From Sipunculus nudus (lineage: Eukaryota; Annelida; Sipuncula; Golfingiida; Sipunculidae), in NCBI GenBank assembly GCA_026874595.1, contig CM049313.1:56065159-56129158 (forward strand): a stretch of DNA of 64,000 bases, written 5' to 3'. The position numbers and the translations under genes were made by a program. Positions within the stretch are counted from its first letter, which is position 1. Every line of letters starts with the position of its first letter. Of the stretch, positions 49,965 through 61,991 are shown piece by piece. Below the pieces are notes generated by a model, which ran no database searches, was not told the DNA's origin, and saw only the letters and a program-made list of their open reading frames with translations.

Positions 49965-51012
49965 TCTGACCCCTATAAGCATGTGTATATGTAACAAACT
50001 TGATCTTTCGATCTTTGGTGATATAAGGATCCGAACACAAATCATATCGCATTTTATGCAATCTTTCTATTGCATTTATATTCTATACTATTACTATCGT
50101 GTATAACATATGCACATTTGATACTGCACGATTCTCGGTGGACATTTTGCCATCATACGGTGAACGTGCAGATAACTATATAATTGCATTTTTTATCACC
50201 ACTACTGGAAAATTTCATATCTGAAGTAATAGAAATTAGGTTGCAAGCACTGGTACATCATCACTGGTACATTTTGACATCTTGACATCATTACACTTGC
50301 CGTATCTTTAATCTTTTTTTCTGTATTACACAAAAAGTGTTAATTAATCCTAGAAGACAACAAGATAAAAATATTGGAATTTTTAAGAACCAACGATGCC
50401 TTTTTTGCACTGCTTTGCAGCGGTATTGTAAGTATACTCACGCAGAGAAACATGAGACAGACTTGAACCCCAAGGGCCACGGATTAAAACCTAGGACATG
50501 AACCCGGTAGCTTAATTCGATTCACGGAAAGTCAGACTTACGTTAGCCGCATCAGTGAACCCACAGATTGGAGGAAGCGAGGAATTTTTCCCTGGATTTG
50601 ATTTCACAGTTGTGACTTACATGGCAATTTTAAGATTGAGAAAAAGATTACATCTTAATCAGTGATTTTATTTGCAATTTAAAATTATTAGAATTATTTC
50701 ATTTTGCATAAAAAGATAAGAAACAACTAACCAGTCTCACCTGCCTTTAACGTCAGGACGCGCACAGAATGTTCAAATATGGCATGTTTTTTTTCTTTGT
50801 TTAGTGGTAAGAGGTTTTGTTTCTTAACGCTGCCACAAGTAGAGACTGTAACATGGTTTATTGATATAAATATTATCTGGATAAGGTATTTTGATATCCT
50901 AATGCGGCCGGATAAGATAATGCTTTTTGAAAGATTTTTTAAAAGGTCAATCATTAACGACTTGTTAATATTGAGAAACTGTAACATGCAGTTTCTAAAA
51001 AATTATAAAATC
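49964..51012. other. no supported gene
   Basis: AT-rich DNA between two AAT arrays; a GC-richer patch at 50440-50600 has no recognisable motif. Confidence 0.5.

Positions 51013-51051
<39 letters not shown>
51013..51051. repeat. (AAT)13 microsatellite
   Basis: Uninterrupted AAT array. Confidence 0.95.
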
Positions 51052-51052
<1 letters not shown>

Positions 51053-52101
51053 GACAGCGACAATGCTCAATATACTTTGAAGCGATTCTTATAAAACAGG
51101 CTATTATTCTAACTCAATCGCTCTTCATATCTTTCATATTTTTTTTTTGTGGAGCCCAAGTCATATGTGTTTATGATGCTGATTGCTGTTTTTGGCAGCC
51201 AAATCTTTCATTTTGTTCAAGGAAAAATGAAAATTGACCAATTTTTTTAGTGACCATTTCAATTGTTTCAGGAACTGTCTTTCATTTTTGTATCCGTACT
51301 GCAAGTTAGCAAACATCAATGTGTTTTTTTCTGGAATAGTAATTAAAAAAATAGTTTAGAGACGGACACCGTGGAGCATTTTATTACTTTGATGTGCCCT
51401 GTCTAAATAAATCTTATTCTTTACTTTTCATCGGGGGGTGTTTGGTAACTCATAACTAAGAATTACAAACAACATACATCATTTATTGTAATATTTAGCG
51501 AATATCCAGTGCTGTTTCTTAATAAAATTAAAATGGGCTAATTTTAGCATTTTTATAATTTGGTGTAACTTAACTAAACTATGTCTTTTGTTTGTCATTT
51601 TTACCTGAGGTGTTGGATAATTAATTACTTAGAGTTACTAACAATTGGCTAATTTAAGCTATTTATTTTTCCACTGGTTGGTGTAAAAGTCACATTTCAA
51701 TACAAGGAGAGCGTTATTTCATCTCGACAAATGGCTGTGGTGAATTTTAAAGAAAAACGTCATATTTTTAATCTGCATGGATATTAGCAACGCAAACAAT
51801 ACGCTTCAAAACCAATCATGTCTTCTGTTTACTTCAGGCATATATGACCACTCACATGGCAGGTTTTTTCGACCCTGTAACACCCACATAGCCGACCACG
51901 TTTGTGGGCTGTATACATGACAGTAGTGGTCTCCCGCTATCCAAACAGATCCCAAAATATCACACTTTGAATATAAATTGCTACGGAGTCTTAAGATGAC
52001 GTCAAGGTCTGTAAACAGTCTGTTATCAAAACATCCTCAGAGGCATCTATATACAATACATACGTGCAACAAATGCCAAAGGAGCAGGAGGTTGCTTTAT
52101 T
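51052..52101. other. no supported gene
   Basis: AT-rich DNA; nothing recognisable. Confidence 0.5.
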
Positions 52102-52344
52102 CAGGGGCGGATCCAGGGTTTTGGGAAGGGAAAGTCTTAGCCAGAAAAAATGATGAGAATGTCTAAAAACATCCTAAATGTCCGGAAAACGGAAAGTCCA
52201 GGCCTTAAAATTTATTTGAAACCCTTGAATAAAGGTTGCGGTGGCTCGAAATGGTCGGGTCCATACCTCCTAGACCCCCCTCCCCCCGTCCCTCCCCCCC
52301 CCCCCCCCCCGGGCCCCCGCGCTCCACCTCTGAATCTGCCACTG
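52102..52344 (+). mobile_element. GGCGGATCC-type short element, copy 4, with TTATT duplication
   Basis: Begins CAGGGGCGGATCCAGGGTTT and ends CTGAATCTGCCACTG, so its two ends are imperfect inverted repeats. TTATT flanks it on both sides, a plausible 5-bp target-site duplication. A long C-run near 52293-52310 lies inside. The proline-rich frames across it are artefacts of the C-run. Confidence 0.7.
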
Positions 52345-52580
52345 TTATTTCAATGCGGTGGCGGGTTAATTACATGTCACGTGCAGTGATTAACAATCAC
52401 GGGATTTGTTTAAAGATAAGAGTTTTCAAAGATCATTTCATTGCATAATTTACGTCCTATTCTTTCCAGTTTCAGCGTATGTGTCCAATATACAGAACTA
52501 TAAGGTCACAAAAACCATTGATACACGGGAATGACACTCATTTCACAATGTTTCCCGTCAGCTTGTATGTGTACATTTAT
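52345..52580. other. spacer, nothing seen
   Basis: Short unique-looking DNA between two mobile elements. Confidence 0.5.
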
Positions 52581-54067
52581 TGCTTGCCGGGAATCTTTTA
52601 TTTCTGGCAAGCATGTTGGTCAGTTGCGTATGTCTGTTTGTTTGTAACGAGGTGTGTGTGTGTTTGATTGTCAGTACTCTCCTTGCCACAATTTTGGAGC
52701 AATCGATCTGAAACTTACAGGGTTGATTTAAATTCAAAAGTCCTGGAAGTCTATTGTTTTTGGTCAACATAGATAAAAGGTCAAGGTCATAAAAAACTGA
52801 AAATTTTATTTTCATCATTTTTACGTCAGTATTGGTTCTATCTTCACAAATTTAGGCTCATTTTCTACCTCTGTATCTTCTTCATATCATGGTTTAAACA
52901 TATTGTCTAAATTTTGTGTCGCTTTGTCAGTATTTTCGTCAGTTGTCCTCATTTTTGCCTTCTTGCTGGTTCTTGTGTCTTACATATAGCATTCTACAGG
53001 CCACAATTTTGCAGGATCCTTTTGAAACTGATGCATCTTATGTCTTCCACAAATATCTCAAAAGTGCTTTTTCATTTTTGGAAAATAATCACCAGGGATG
53101 CTGCACTGGAAACACTACAAGGGATAATTTTTGGCCATATATCCTAAACTATGACCTGAATAGCAAACTGTAGCTTGTTTTCTTTCTCCGAGTCTTCTCC
53201 ATAACCTGGTCAAAATCAATTTGTCTCAACCTTGTGTCACTTTGTCAGTATGTCTGTCTGTTTGTTAGTTATTCTCCATTTTGCCTGCTTGCTGGTTCTT
53301 GAGTCTTACATATAGCATTCTACAGACCACAGTTTTGCTGGAATCCTTTTGAAACTGGTACACCTGACGTCATGCACTAAAATCTCGAAGGTGATTTTTC
53401 ATTTTCGGGATATGGTCTCCAAGGGCCCCGCACTCGAAACAGTACAACATATCAGTTTAGTTTTATCTCCGAAGCTATAAACCTTAATTACATTAAGTAT
53501 AGCTTATTTTCTTCTGGGTTTTCTTCATAACTTGGTCAAGTCATCTGGTCTCAACTTTGTGTCACTTTGGCAGTATGTCTGCTACTTCAGAAGACTTCAA
53601 AATGTTATTTTCCTTATAACTTTGTCCATTCTGGTCCTATCTTTACAAACTTTGGTTCATTTTTTTCACCTTTGTCTTCTCTATAACTTAGTCTAGTCAG
53701 CTGGTCTCAACTTTGTGTCATTTGTCAATATGTCTGTCTGTTTGTCAGTTATCCTCAATTTTGCCTTCTTACTGGATCTTGCGTCTGTTATATAGTATTC
53801 TACAGGCCACAGTATACCAGGAATCACTTTGAAATTTTCACCTATCGTATATCGAAACGATTTGTGAAGCTGTATGTGTTATTTTTAAATAGGTCAAAAT
53901 TCAAGGTCAAGGTGATGAAAACAAGTCAAATTATTTTTTCCATTGTAACTTCCTTAATATTTGTCTAATGTTTACAAAAATGAACAATTTTCTTCTATAA
54001 GACTGTTGTAGTTATCTGTCTTCCAATCTGGGTCAGATTTTTTTCCGGCAAGCGCGTGACCTCTTGT
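52581..54067 (+). mobile_element. hairpin-bounded element with ~320-bp internal tandem repeats
   Basis: The left end is a hairpin: TGCTTGCC (52581-52588) pairs with GGCAAGCA (52606-52613). A core word CAATCGATCTGAAACTTA is shared with the element at 60980. Tandem units then begin near GTCTMAAYTTTGTGTC at 52905, 53223 and 53548, with a truncated unit at 53704. They share GTCAGTATGTCTGTCTGTTT, TTGCCTTCTTGCTGGTTC and ATAGYATTCTACAGRCCACA. The right end repeats one hairpin arm (CCGGCAAGC, 54045-54053) and runs into CTCTTGT. The architecture resembles Helitron-derived or pearl-like elements of bivalves; the class is an inference. Confidence 0.6.
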
Positions 54068-57000
54068 CGTCTTGTTTTTTTTTTTTTTGGTTTTGATCAA
54101 TAGTCACAACAGATTGACATTATTTACCAAACAAACCAGGTTTGTACAAATAGGTATTATAACTACTGAAGCAACGGTATGGCTGGTTTTTGTCCGATAG
54201 TGTTTTAAGGGATATTGACCCGGAGAACCCGATGAAAACCACTGATCCTGGACGGGGCACCACAACACGCTCTCATGCTCATGCTCAGATCAAACCCGGG
54301 TGGCAAACCAAAAGAGCCGCACGTTTTACCCCTCGCCTGTGTTGGCCCCTATGCGTTACCAATTTTTGTAAACTGTCTTTGCAAAAACAAACTTAGTTGA
54401 CGTAAAACATAAAATTTAGCCACGTATGAAAAAAGATGCACAAAGCTTACAAAAATGAAGAGCATATACTTTACGGGGTCTAATAAACCTTACTTCCAGT
54501 AGCCCCGCAGTGTACTCATGTCTAATATCTGACGAACAGAGGAAGGTAATTTTCGAAACTCCTCTCCTTATGTCTTCAGGACCCTGGCCTACACTTTACT
54601 CGAAGGAAGCATGATGTCAAGTACTCTTATTAAATAATAGGTAAATATTTGTTCCCCATGCGTTCCCGCTTCATCGACCTATTATGACATTAAGAGTATT
54701 TTATCGTAGCCATGTATCCGTTGCAAGAAAAAACGGATACCATCCCAGTGAGGAGTTCAAAGAGCTAATGCTGTTACATTTCGTTTTGATTGACAGCTAA
54801 CCGGTCTGTCAGTCAAAACGAAATATGACAACAAAAAGGTTGCGGGGGCTTAAAAAAGGGAGGTCAGTTATGAAATGTAACATTTTCTGTGCATTTTTCA
54901 GAAGTAATTCCAGTGTCAAACAAGGATTTTCGTGTCATATAAGAAAATTTCCCTCCGTATTAGCGAGAAATCTGCTGGGGAACAGGGACACCAAGTGTTC
55001 GGGTCCGTTGATTTAATATGGAAAAATCTTATTTATTAAAGACAAAAACATAATTTGCCTTTGAGTCGAGGTTCTTGTCGGAGTCTTGGATATGTATCTA
55101 ATTTCATTTAACAAGAACCTTGATTCTGACTACCGTTACGCGCAGTGCGCAAGCTCATGGAAAAGGGTTGTCATCATTTATCAGACAAAAAGGGAGCCCA
55201 GGCAGAAAATAAAAATATAAAAATAGGTTAAATGAGGCCAAACCCCAAAGAAAAAATTGCACCCTAGGGGAAGTTAGCTGAAACAATATTAAACCAGGCA
55301 AACCAGTTTAAGTGGACCATTTTCTTTTTTATCCCGAGTTTATATGCTCATAATAAAAGAGTATCACGGCATTAAACGGAAACAGGTCTGACCCCTCTGA
55401 TATTGAAGTAAATTTTCATTTGGTATAGACTTTTTGTCGGTATCAATTAACAAGTTAAACAACTGAAATTCATTTTATACCGCCCTAAGAGAACCAGGGA
55501 AATTAAAAGATAAAATAATCGAGTTATCAGAAAATTTTGACTTGTTGCGTAAGTGTGCACATGGGTTCTCATTGAGGAAACGAAATTAATAAATGTAGGT
55601 GGAAACAAGGCCCGAAGCCAGGAGAATAATGCAATTATCTTATTAAATGCAAGGACATCATTGGCTATAAATATAAGACCTGAATGTATTCCTGGCACTT
55701 TTATAGAGATATAAGAATATATCATAATTGTTCTGTTCTCTGGAGATCGCCATTGACATTGTAGTGTCGCGACAGAATTTGGCCTGCGATAAAGGGTTCT
55801 AAAGTACACAAAAAGGCTTCTAATTCTGCCCAATAAAACAATAAATGTTTCCGCTATCTAAGCCTTTCAGTTCCCCTAGCTGTACTGGTTTCTCAAGCAA
55901 TTACCTTTTATTTTTCGTAAGGGTGAATGCTCCGAGTCGAACTACAGTTTGTTATTATAGCCGAGGGTGGTTCAAGAATGTGTTCAGGGCATTTGAGTTT
56001 GTCTGTGTTTGCTGGTCGAACAGACAGGTTAACTTATGTGCTATATCTAATTTTTTTTCGGTTATATATATATAGTATAAGACATCGAGGCTGAGTTGTT
56101 TAACAATTAGGCTTAAAGGGAAGTTATAACAGAGCCTTTCAGATCATCTTAATGTTTTGCAGATGGAGTTCTCTCAATCTCAGTTAATATAATTATATAA
56201 AAAGCTAAATAATTGCATGTCTTCTTTGTCATGGGCTTTTCTTCATCCGTTTTCTTTTTATTTTTGCTGGATCATTCGGAAAGAAAATTATAAAACTTCG
56301 CTTTTGACAGATATTATATTAACCAGTATTCAGCCATTATTATGACGTCATCGATGTATCGCGACCTATTCCTCCTGGGGCTTTTTTTTATTGTGTTCAT
56401 TTCTAACCCATATCGGGGAAAATGAACATTCCACGACAACAGACTTAATGTCTTAACTCATTTTATAAATGTTATAATATATAAACTTAAATTAATAATA
56501 CATAACATTGATTTGCGCCAAATCTAATCTAATCTGATGATAATGAGGACTGTCTGTCGCCAAATTTTGCAAGTAAAACATTTTAAATGATATTTTATTT
56601 CTAGATGACATGACCTATATTGCCTTCAGGTCACTGACAAAGACTCAATGTCAGAAATCCCGTAGACTCACTTACAGGTTGATCATGATATATCCCTCTG
56701 ATAATTAGCCCTATGTGTACTATTTCTGATGTTATGTTTTTATTTTCCAAACAGTTTAGCCGCACCCACCTAAAATATTAATATGTATAAAAACTATATC
56801 CTCTGGTCCATAATTTATGCACAAGTCTGAGAAAATCCGGCACTTTTATTCGAGATTTCTCGCCTGCAATAAATATACGGCGGCTTCGCATGCATCGGTC
56901 ATGAAATCATGATATCCCCTACTTTATATGGGGAATAAAATAAATGTTATTCCGATGTCATGCGAATTTACAACACGATGCTTAGTGTATGTTGAGAACT

Positions 57001-57343
57001 TTTCTGTATCCAGTAATTTGCAAAAAACAACATTGTCTTGAGTGACAGTCAATTGAAGTAACGTTCGGTGAACTAAATAATTTATCAAGTACGGTATTAT
57101 AAATAATCTGTTTGATCATATGACAGTTCAAAGATGTTAATGGAAAAATGAACATCAAAACTCTAGATTCAAATGTTATTAATGAAAATTGAAGTATAAA
57201 AGTAAAAATGATACCAAGGTTGCGTGCTGTCAGATGACTCAGGTCCTTAGAGTGGAACTTCTCTACTTGGAAAATACCAGCCTACATCCTTAACAACACT
57301 TGCAGGAAAAATGCGGGATTGTTACTGGCTTATCGTCGTGCCT
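54068..57343. other. no supported gene
   Basis: AT-rich DNA. A consensus CRE (TGACGTCA) occurs near 56343. The 128-codon minus-strand frame at 55447-55833 has no recognisable domain. Nothing else is supported. Confidence 0.5.
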
Positions 57344-57697
57344 GATATAACGGGAGGATTTTAGTGTACCCACCGTCCGTCCGTCCGTCCGTTAACTTTT
57401 AGTTTCGCTTTGATAGCTAACCGGGGCTTTGATGGATTTTCACGAAACTCACCATAACTACAGTTTACCTCGCCCGAGTTCGCATATTTGATAAGGTGAC
57501 GGTCACTAGGCTACTTTGTTGTGTCGCCGCGATAACTTATGAAGAATATAAAGGATTTTGATAAAATTCATGAAAATGTCAACTAATAAAATATCTCGCT
57601 TAAGTTGGATTCCAAACAAAACCCATGCATAATTAAATGAGGTCAGAGGTCACCAGATACGAGACGGGCGTATAATGCACGTTTGCGGTGCTCTTGT
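57344..57697 (+). repeat. interspersed repeat with (CCGT)n and GGTGCTCTTGTT end
   Basis: Contains CCGTCCGTCCGTCCGT (about 57376-57392), phrases such as GATGGATTTTCACGAAACTC that recur in molluscan interspersed repeats, and the ending GCGGTGCTCTTGTT. It is non-coding. The left boundary is approximate. The 3' word CTCTTGT is also the end of the element at 52581, hinting at a related mechanism. Confidence 0.5.
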
Positions 57698-59916
57698 TCA
57701 TTCTTTTAACTATAGAACATGCGACACTCAAACTGGGGCATTTTAACATTGATTTGTTCAAGGTCGCGCAAAACATTTAGAGGCCTACGCAAGGATATGT
57801 AAATAACGACAGGTATATTTAATTCAATTGAAAGTGACATAACTGCCAAGTGTGTTTATGTCAAACGAATGTAAGTGGTATCAAAACTCAATACCATGAT
57901 AAAACCATGATCCTAAATTCAAGCAAATGGTACAATGTCTGACTGCTACTTGCCCGCAGCAGTAATTCATGTTAGGTTTTATTCGAAGTACTCATTAAAA
58001 ATATAGATGTTTTTGTTGGAAGAAAAGAACTTTTACTGATTCTTTGCATGGCCTTTAGGATTATCTTGTGTTTGGACTCTGGTGCCATGAGGAATACTAA
58101 GATAAAAAGAAATAAATAAAAATATAAAATTTGTATTAGATTTTTTAATTTTGCTTGTAAACGTTAATGCTTTACTACACTTTTGCTCCTCTTACATAAG
58201 GAAACTGATAGGATCGAAGAGAAAAGCCCATTTATCTGTCATTTTGACAAAGCTTCGCTCATTTAGGAGCATGGTGCCACTTAGAATAGAGTATACAAAC
58301 AATTAGATATGTTTGTAGACTATCTAACAACCCCATAAATAAAAAGAAATTCCGGTTAATCTAAAACTCGTACATCATTGTTGGATTGATAAACACATAC
58401 AGTCTATGAAGGTCTTCCATGGGCTACATGATCGACAGCTAAATCCTTTGAGTGTCATAAAATCATGACGATCACCAGACTATATATGTACAGTCTATGT
58501 ACGCTTCAGTTTTTACAGTAACATGTCCTTTCTTTGTTAATTCTACATGTATTCTTTTTTGTTATTTCTAAATGTATTATTTTTGTTAATTCCGCAGTCA
58601 TATCCTAAAATGTTTTGAATGCCGGTTGTGTATAATGGTCACCCATATAATTCAGGATGATATGTTCATAAAGAGCGTCCCGTAGGATTTTTCTGCCGAA
58701 TTAGATTTTTTGCTGATTTGATATAATTAGGTTCGATCCATTATAACTGAAACCGTAAGGGTCTAAATTTTTCGGGCCACCCATCCCCTTATCCCGGGCA
58801 GTTTTCAAGATGGCGGCCAAGAACTGATTGCGGGTCACATTTCAGAATAAATTGGCTGAATATGATTATCCTTGTACCTAGATATGGCTTTCTGAGGACG
58901 CTGAGTCGAATTTGAAGGGTTCTACATCCATTAGAGGGTGGGGTGAAGGTATTTGTATTAGAGAGTAGTTCATAACTATCCGGCATATATAAAAAAGTAC
59001 CACTGTAAAATGTGATAACTGGATGAAAACATTTTATCGTATAAAGTGTCGATAATTCAGTTTTAACATTTTTCAGTTTTAACAATAACAGACCATGTAT
59101 TATATCAACAGTTATCAACATAATAGCGCCATTTTAATACCGATTTTGTTACAGTCTATTGCCAGCAAGATATTCCAACAGGATGGTTCCTCAAACCTCA
59201 ACATTCAAAGGAACAACATGTTTCGTACAGTAGAAGAAACCCAACGAGGAAATCTATTATTTGGCATTAATGGACCGGACTGTAACGGGAATAACATCCC
59301 CATATTTGTAAATCATTCATACTAATCCGCTCACTCTGAATCCGAGGATAAAGTAATGGTAAACCGGGCGCCCTCTAATCCCCGTTTATTTGAATGAGTC
59401 GCACCCCTGACTGTTAATGGCTTGTGGCATTGTATCTGGCCAGCAAGGACAGAATGCCCTTGTTCAGAGCCCATTTTAGTCCCTCAGGATTGGCTTGTAC
59501 GAATGGGATTCAGTCCAGGTCTATGGCCTCTCGTGAGCTGACTGAAGTCAAACGCTTGGAAGTTCACAGACCGGGCTCACACGGGTTACGTCATATAACA
59601 TTACTTCGCCCACCAGCAATGATAGCTCCGGAAGCATATATAAAAAGCGCCATACAAAGCCTTTTATTATTTTTTAAATATATGTTTGTTACCAAAGATA
59701 TTAATACAAATCAGCAGATATATCCTAATTTAAAAAAAACGACGAAGTCTGATTCAGTTTTATACAATGTATATAAATTTCTTTGTTATTCGTAATTTCT
59801 TTAACCTTTGTTTCGGAAGCACAATCATTCGTGCATCTGAACCAGTTTTAGTGTCACTAGTATCAGCATGTTCCTCCATCAAGTTGATGTTTAAAATTTT
59901 TTAAGGAGGGTATGTT
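57698..59916. other. no supported gene
   Basis: AT-rich DNA; a GC-richer patch at 59340-59640 carries a 123-codon plus-strand frame (59424-59795) without recognisable features. If the exon that follows is real, part of the AT-rich DNA just below 59916 would be its 3' untranslated region. Confidence 0.45.
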
Positions 59917-60269
59917 TTAATTTTTTTCAACGTATAATCCATATTTAGGTTCCTTCATATGCAACTTATCAGGGTCATATATGCCCATTTTGTGTCGTAA
60001 TGTTTTGTAGGTCAGTGCTGCTAAATATTTTTCACGCACCATTATCCATCTTATTTCATCAGAACCTCCGGAGGTCACCTGCTTATGTTCTCTCGAGAAC
60101 TGATAATCAGGATATTTTCTAGTCCAGAAATTTGCCAAGTATATATATTCTTCACGTATCTTCTCAGTAACTATGTCTCGGAGTTTCTTTGTTTGGTATT
60201 TTCCTATAATAACATTATTAAGAGAAATTTTGCTCTTTTCTCTAATATATGCTGAGCGTTTGCAAGACC
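59917..60269 (-). CDS. candidate 3'-terminal exon, unknown protein
   Basis: This is the best coding candidate in the window. On the minus strand a pyrimidine tract and CAG (GTTTTCTCACCAG) lie directly before 60269, with a TACTAGG branch-point-like word about 45 bases upstream. The next 353 bases are open: two bases of a split codon, 116 codons and a TAA. The peptide is polar and charged, as in real proteins, and unlike the hydrophobic or low-complexity frames elsewhere here. It includes VTEKIREEYIYLANFWTRKY and ends KYGLYVEKN. No membrane segment or cysteine pattern is visible. I do not recognise the family. An in-frame ATG at 60324 lies upstream of the acceptor, but the residues from there look like translated intron. 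A possible earlier exon in the same phase may lie at about 62630-62720 on the same strand; that is speculative. Confidence 0.45.
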
Positions 60270-60979
60270 CTGGTGAGAAAACAATATTGAACACTATTTT
60301 TCTAGGTCCTAGTATACATCTCATATACTGACATATGTTAGCAAATTGTCATCTACTATCATGTTCTTTAAATAAAATATTCTTTTTATATCCGATTTTT
60401 AACAAATGTTTCCTGTCCAAGGGGGATCTTGAATTTTCCATGAAAAACCTGACCTTGAGTCTGTCCCCTTTTTGTTTTCCATTATAACTTAGAAGGTAGA
60501 GTAAAATATATTTGTAAAAATCTTATCCCTTTCAAGTAAAGGACGTTTATTTTCCCTAGAAACACTTTATCCATCACCTAGTCCCGAAAAGTGGAAATAT
60601 GCAATATTTTCCCAAGGGTCCTTTGACTCCCTTTCTATCAATTTTATGTATTTTATTGCGATGGCATTTCGCAGATCAAATACATCAATTATTTTCTAAC
60701 CCATCCCGACCCCCCCCCCCCCCATCACCCATTTTGAAACTGACTTAAAAAAATTATTTTATCACTACATCTTCTTTCTCATATGAAATTTTATAATATT
60801 CTTTTTATTCTTTTAATAACCTTATCCGCATCAACAGGTCATGCATTAGGTATCAAAGTTGCGATAACAGATAAACAATGGTTATATTAATTTCCTTTCT
60901 TTGCCGTCAAAGACATTTCATTTTTCTACCTATATTGAAAACTTGTGCATTTAATCTTCATAGCAGCTTTTAGGGTTAT
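60270..60979. other. possible intron; poly-C tract
   Basis: If the preceding exon is real, this is the end of its last intron. A 15-C run lies at 60709-60723. No gene seen. Confidence 0.4.
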
Positions 60980-61229
60980 TATAGTCGCCAGCCTAGGTCT
61001 GGCGACTATAGGCTAATCGTCGTGTCTGTTTGTTTGTTTGTTTGTTTGTTTGTCTGTTTGTCCGCACGCTACAGGTCGCAATTTTGCAGCAATTGATCTG
61101 AAACTTATAGGTCAAGTGTAAATCGGTATCCCTCGGAGCCTATTGTTTCTGGCCTTGATCGGTCCAAGGGCAAGGTCACGGTTCTTGGCAAACACTGGCG
61201 ACTATGTCATGATTACATCTTGCACTTGT
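60980..61229 (+). mobile_element. short hairpin-bounded element, same family as 52581
   Basis: The left end is a perfect 12-bp hairpin: TATAGTCGCCAG (60980-60991), loop CCTAGGT, CTGGCGACTATA (60999-61010). A (GTTT)n tract and the core word CAATTGATCTGAAACTTA follow, shared with the element at 52581. CTGGCGACTAT is repeated at the right end (61195-61205), and the element runs out in GCACTTGTT. It contains only one core unit and no tandem array. Confidence 0.65.
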
Positions 61230-61435
61230 TTTTGTAGTCATTTTATCTTAGTTATTTAGTGAAGGGACTGTTTTTTTTTCTGATTAAATCAACTGTCCCG
61301 TAGTATGCTGTTAGAGTTAACTTTTATTGAAAAACAACGACACTCATAACGCGTCACAGACTGTATTTATTCCATCACTTTTCTATTACCTAGAGGTGAA
61401 ATCTTTCACAAAAAACATGAGAGTAATATGGGTTT

Positions 61436-61705
61436 TTTAGCTCAACTGCTCAAATTTTCGGTGGACCTACTTAGGTTATTTCTTCTATTATTTTATGCCT
61501 CCGCTAGATCACCAAAATGGCTTATTAAAACATGAAATTATAGCTCAATACTAGTCAAAAACCTCATATATTTTAACCTGGTGTTTATTTTTACCTTGAC
61601 CATATTCCCAAGGACCTACACTCCGTACCCGATCCTCCATTATCGCTCAGTTGCTGGCTGGGGAGGGAGGGTTTAAGTGATCGCTTCGCGATTGCATTAT
61701 CTAGT
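61436..61705 (+). mobile_element. Helitron-like non-autonomous element (3' end clear)
   Basis: The right end has the classical Helitron 3' signature. A short GC-rich hairpin, ATCGC-TTC-GCGAT (61680-61692), is followed after 8 bases by CTAGT (61701-61705) and then a T. The left end is uncertain; TTTTAGCTCAACTGCTCAAA near 61436 resembles the start of a common molluscan repeat. No Rep/helicase frame is present, so the element would be non-autonomous. Confidence 0.5.
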
Positions 61706-61964
61706 TTTGCGTTATGTTACGAAATTTTACCAACGCTCTTACGGAAACCAACTCATATCTGTCTTTTCTTGCCATTTCACTGAAAACAAATTTTTATTCA
61801 CGTAATCTATATTTTCATGTACCGTGGAGGAGTTTCCCAAAAAAAGAAAACCCTCTAAATATTTTTGCTTACCTTAGCTTACTTTTATCCTGTCACATAA
61901 GGCTCAACGGCAAATGAAATGAAACATTAACGTGTATATATTGTGAAATAATGTGTGCGTTCGG
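61706..61964. other. spacer, nothing seen
   Basis: A 67-codon frame here is unremarkable. Confidence 0.5.
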
Positions 61965-61991
61965 CGAGAGAGAGAGAGAGAGAGAGAGAGA
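61965..61991. repeat. (GA)13 microsatellite
   Basis: Uninterrupted GA array. Confidence 0.95.

Noticed and set aside
52150-52448. Proline-rich frames
   Set aside because: They are translations of the long C-run inside a GGCGGATCC-type element.
55447-55833. 128-codon minus-strand frame
   Set aside because: One of the longest frames in the window, but composition looks random and there is no domain, promoter or splice context.
59424-59795. 123-codon plus-strand frame
   Set aside because: Second half is AT-driven low-complexity sequence and the first half matches nothing recognisable.
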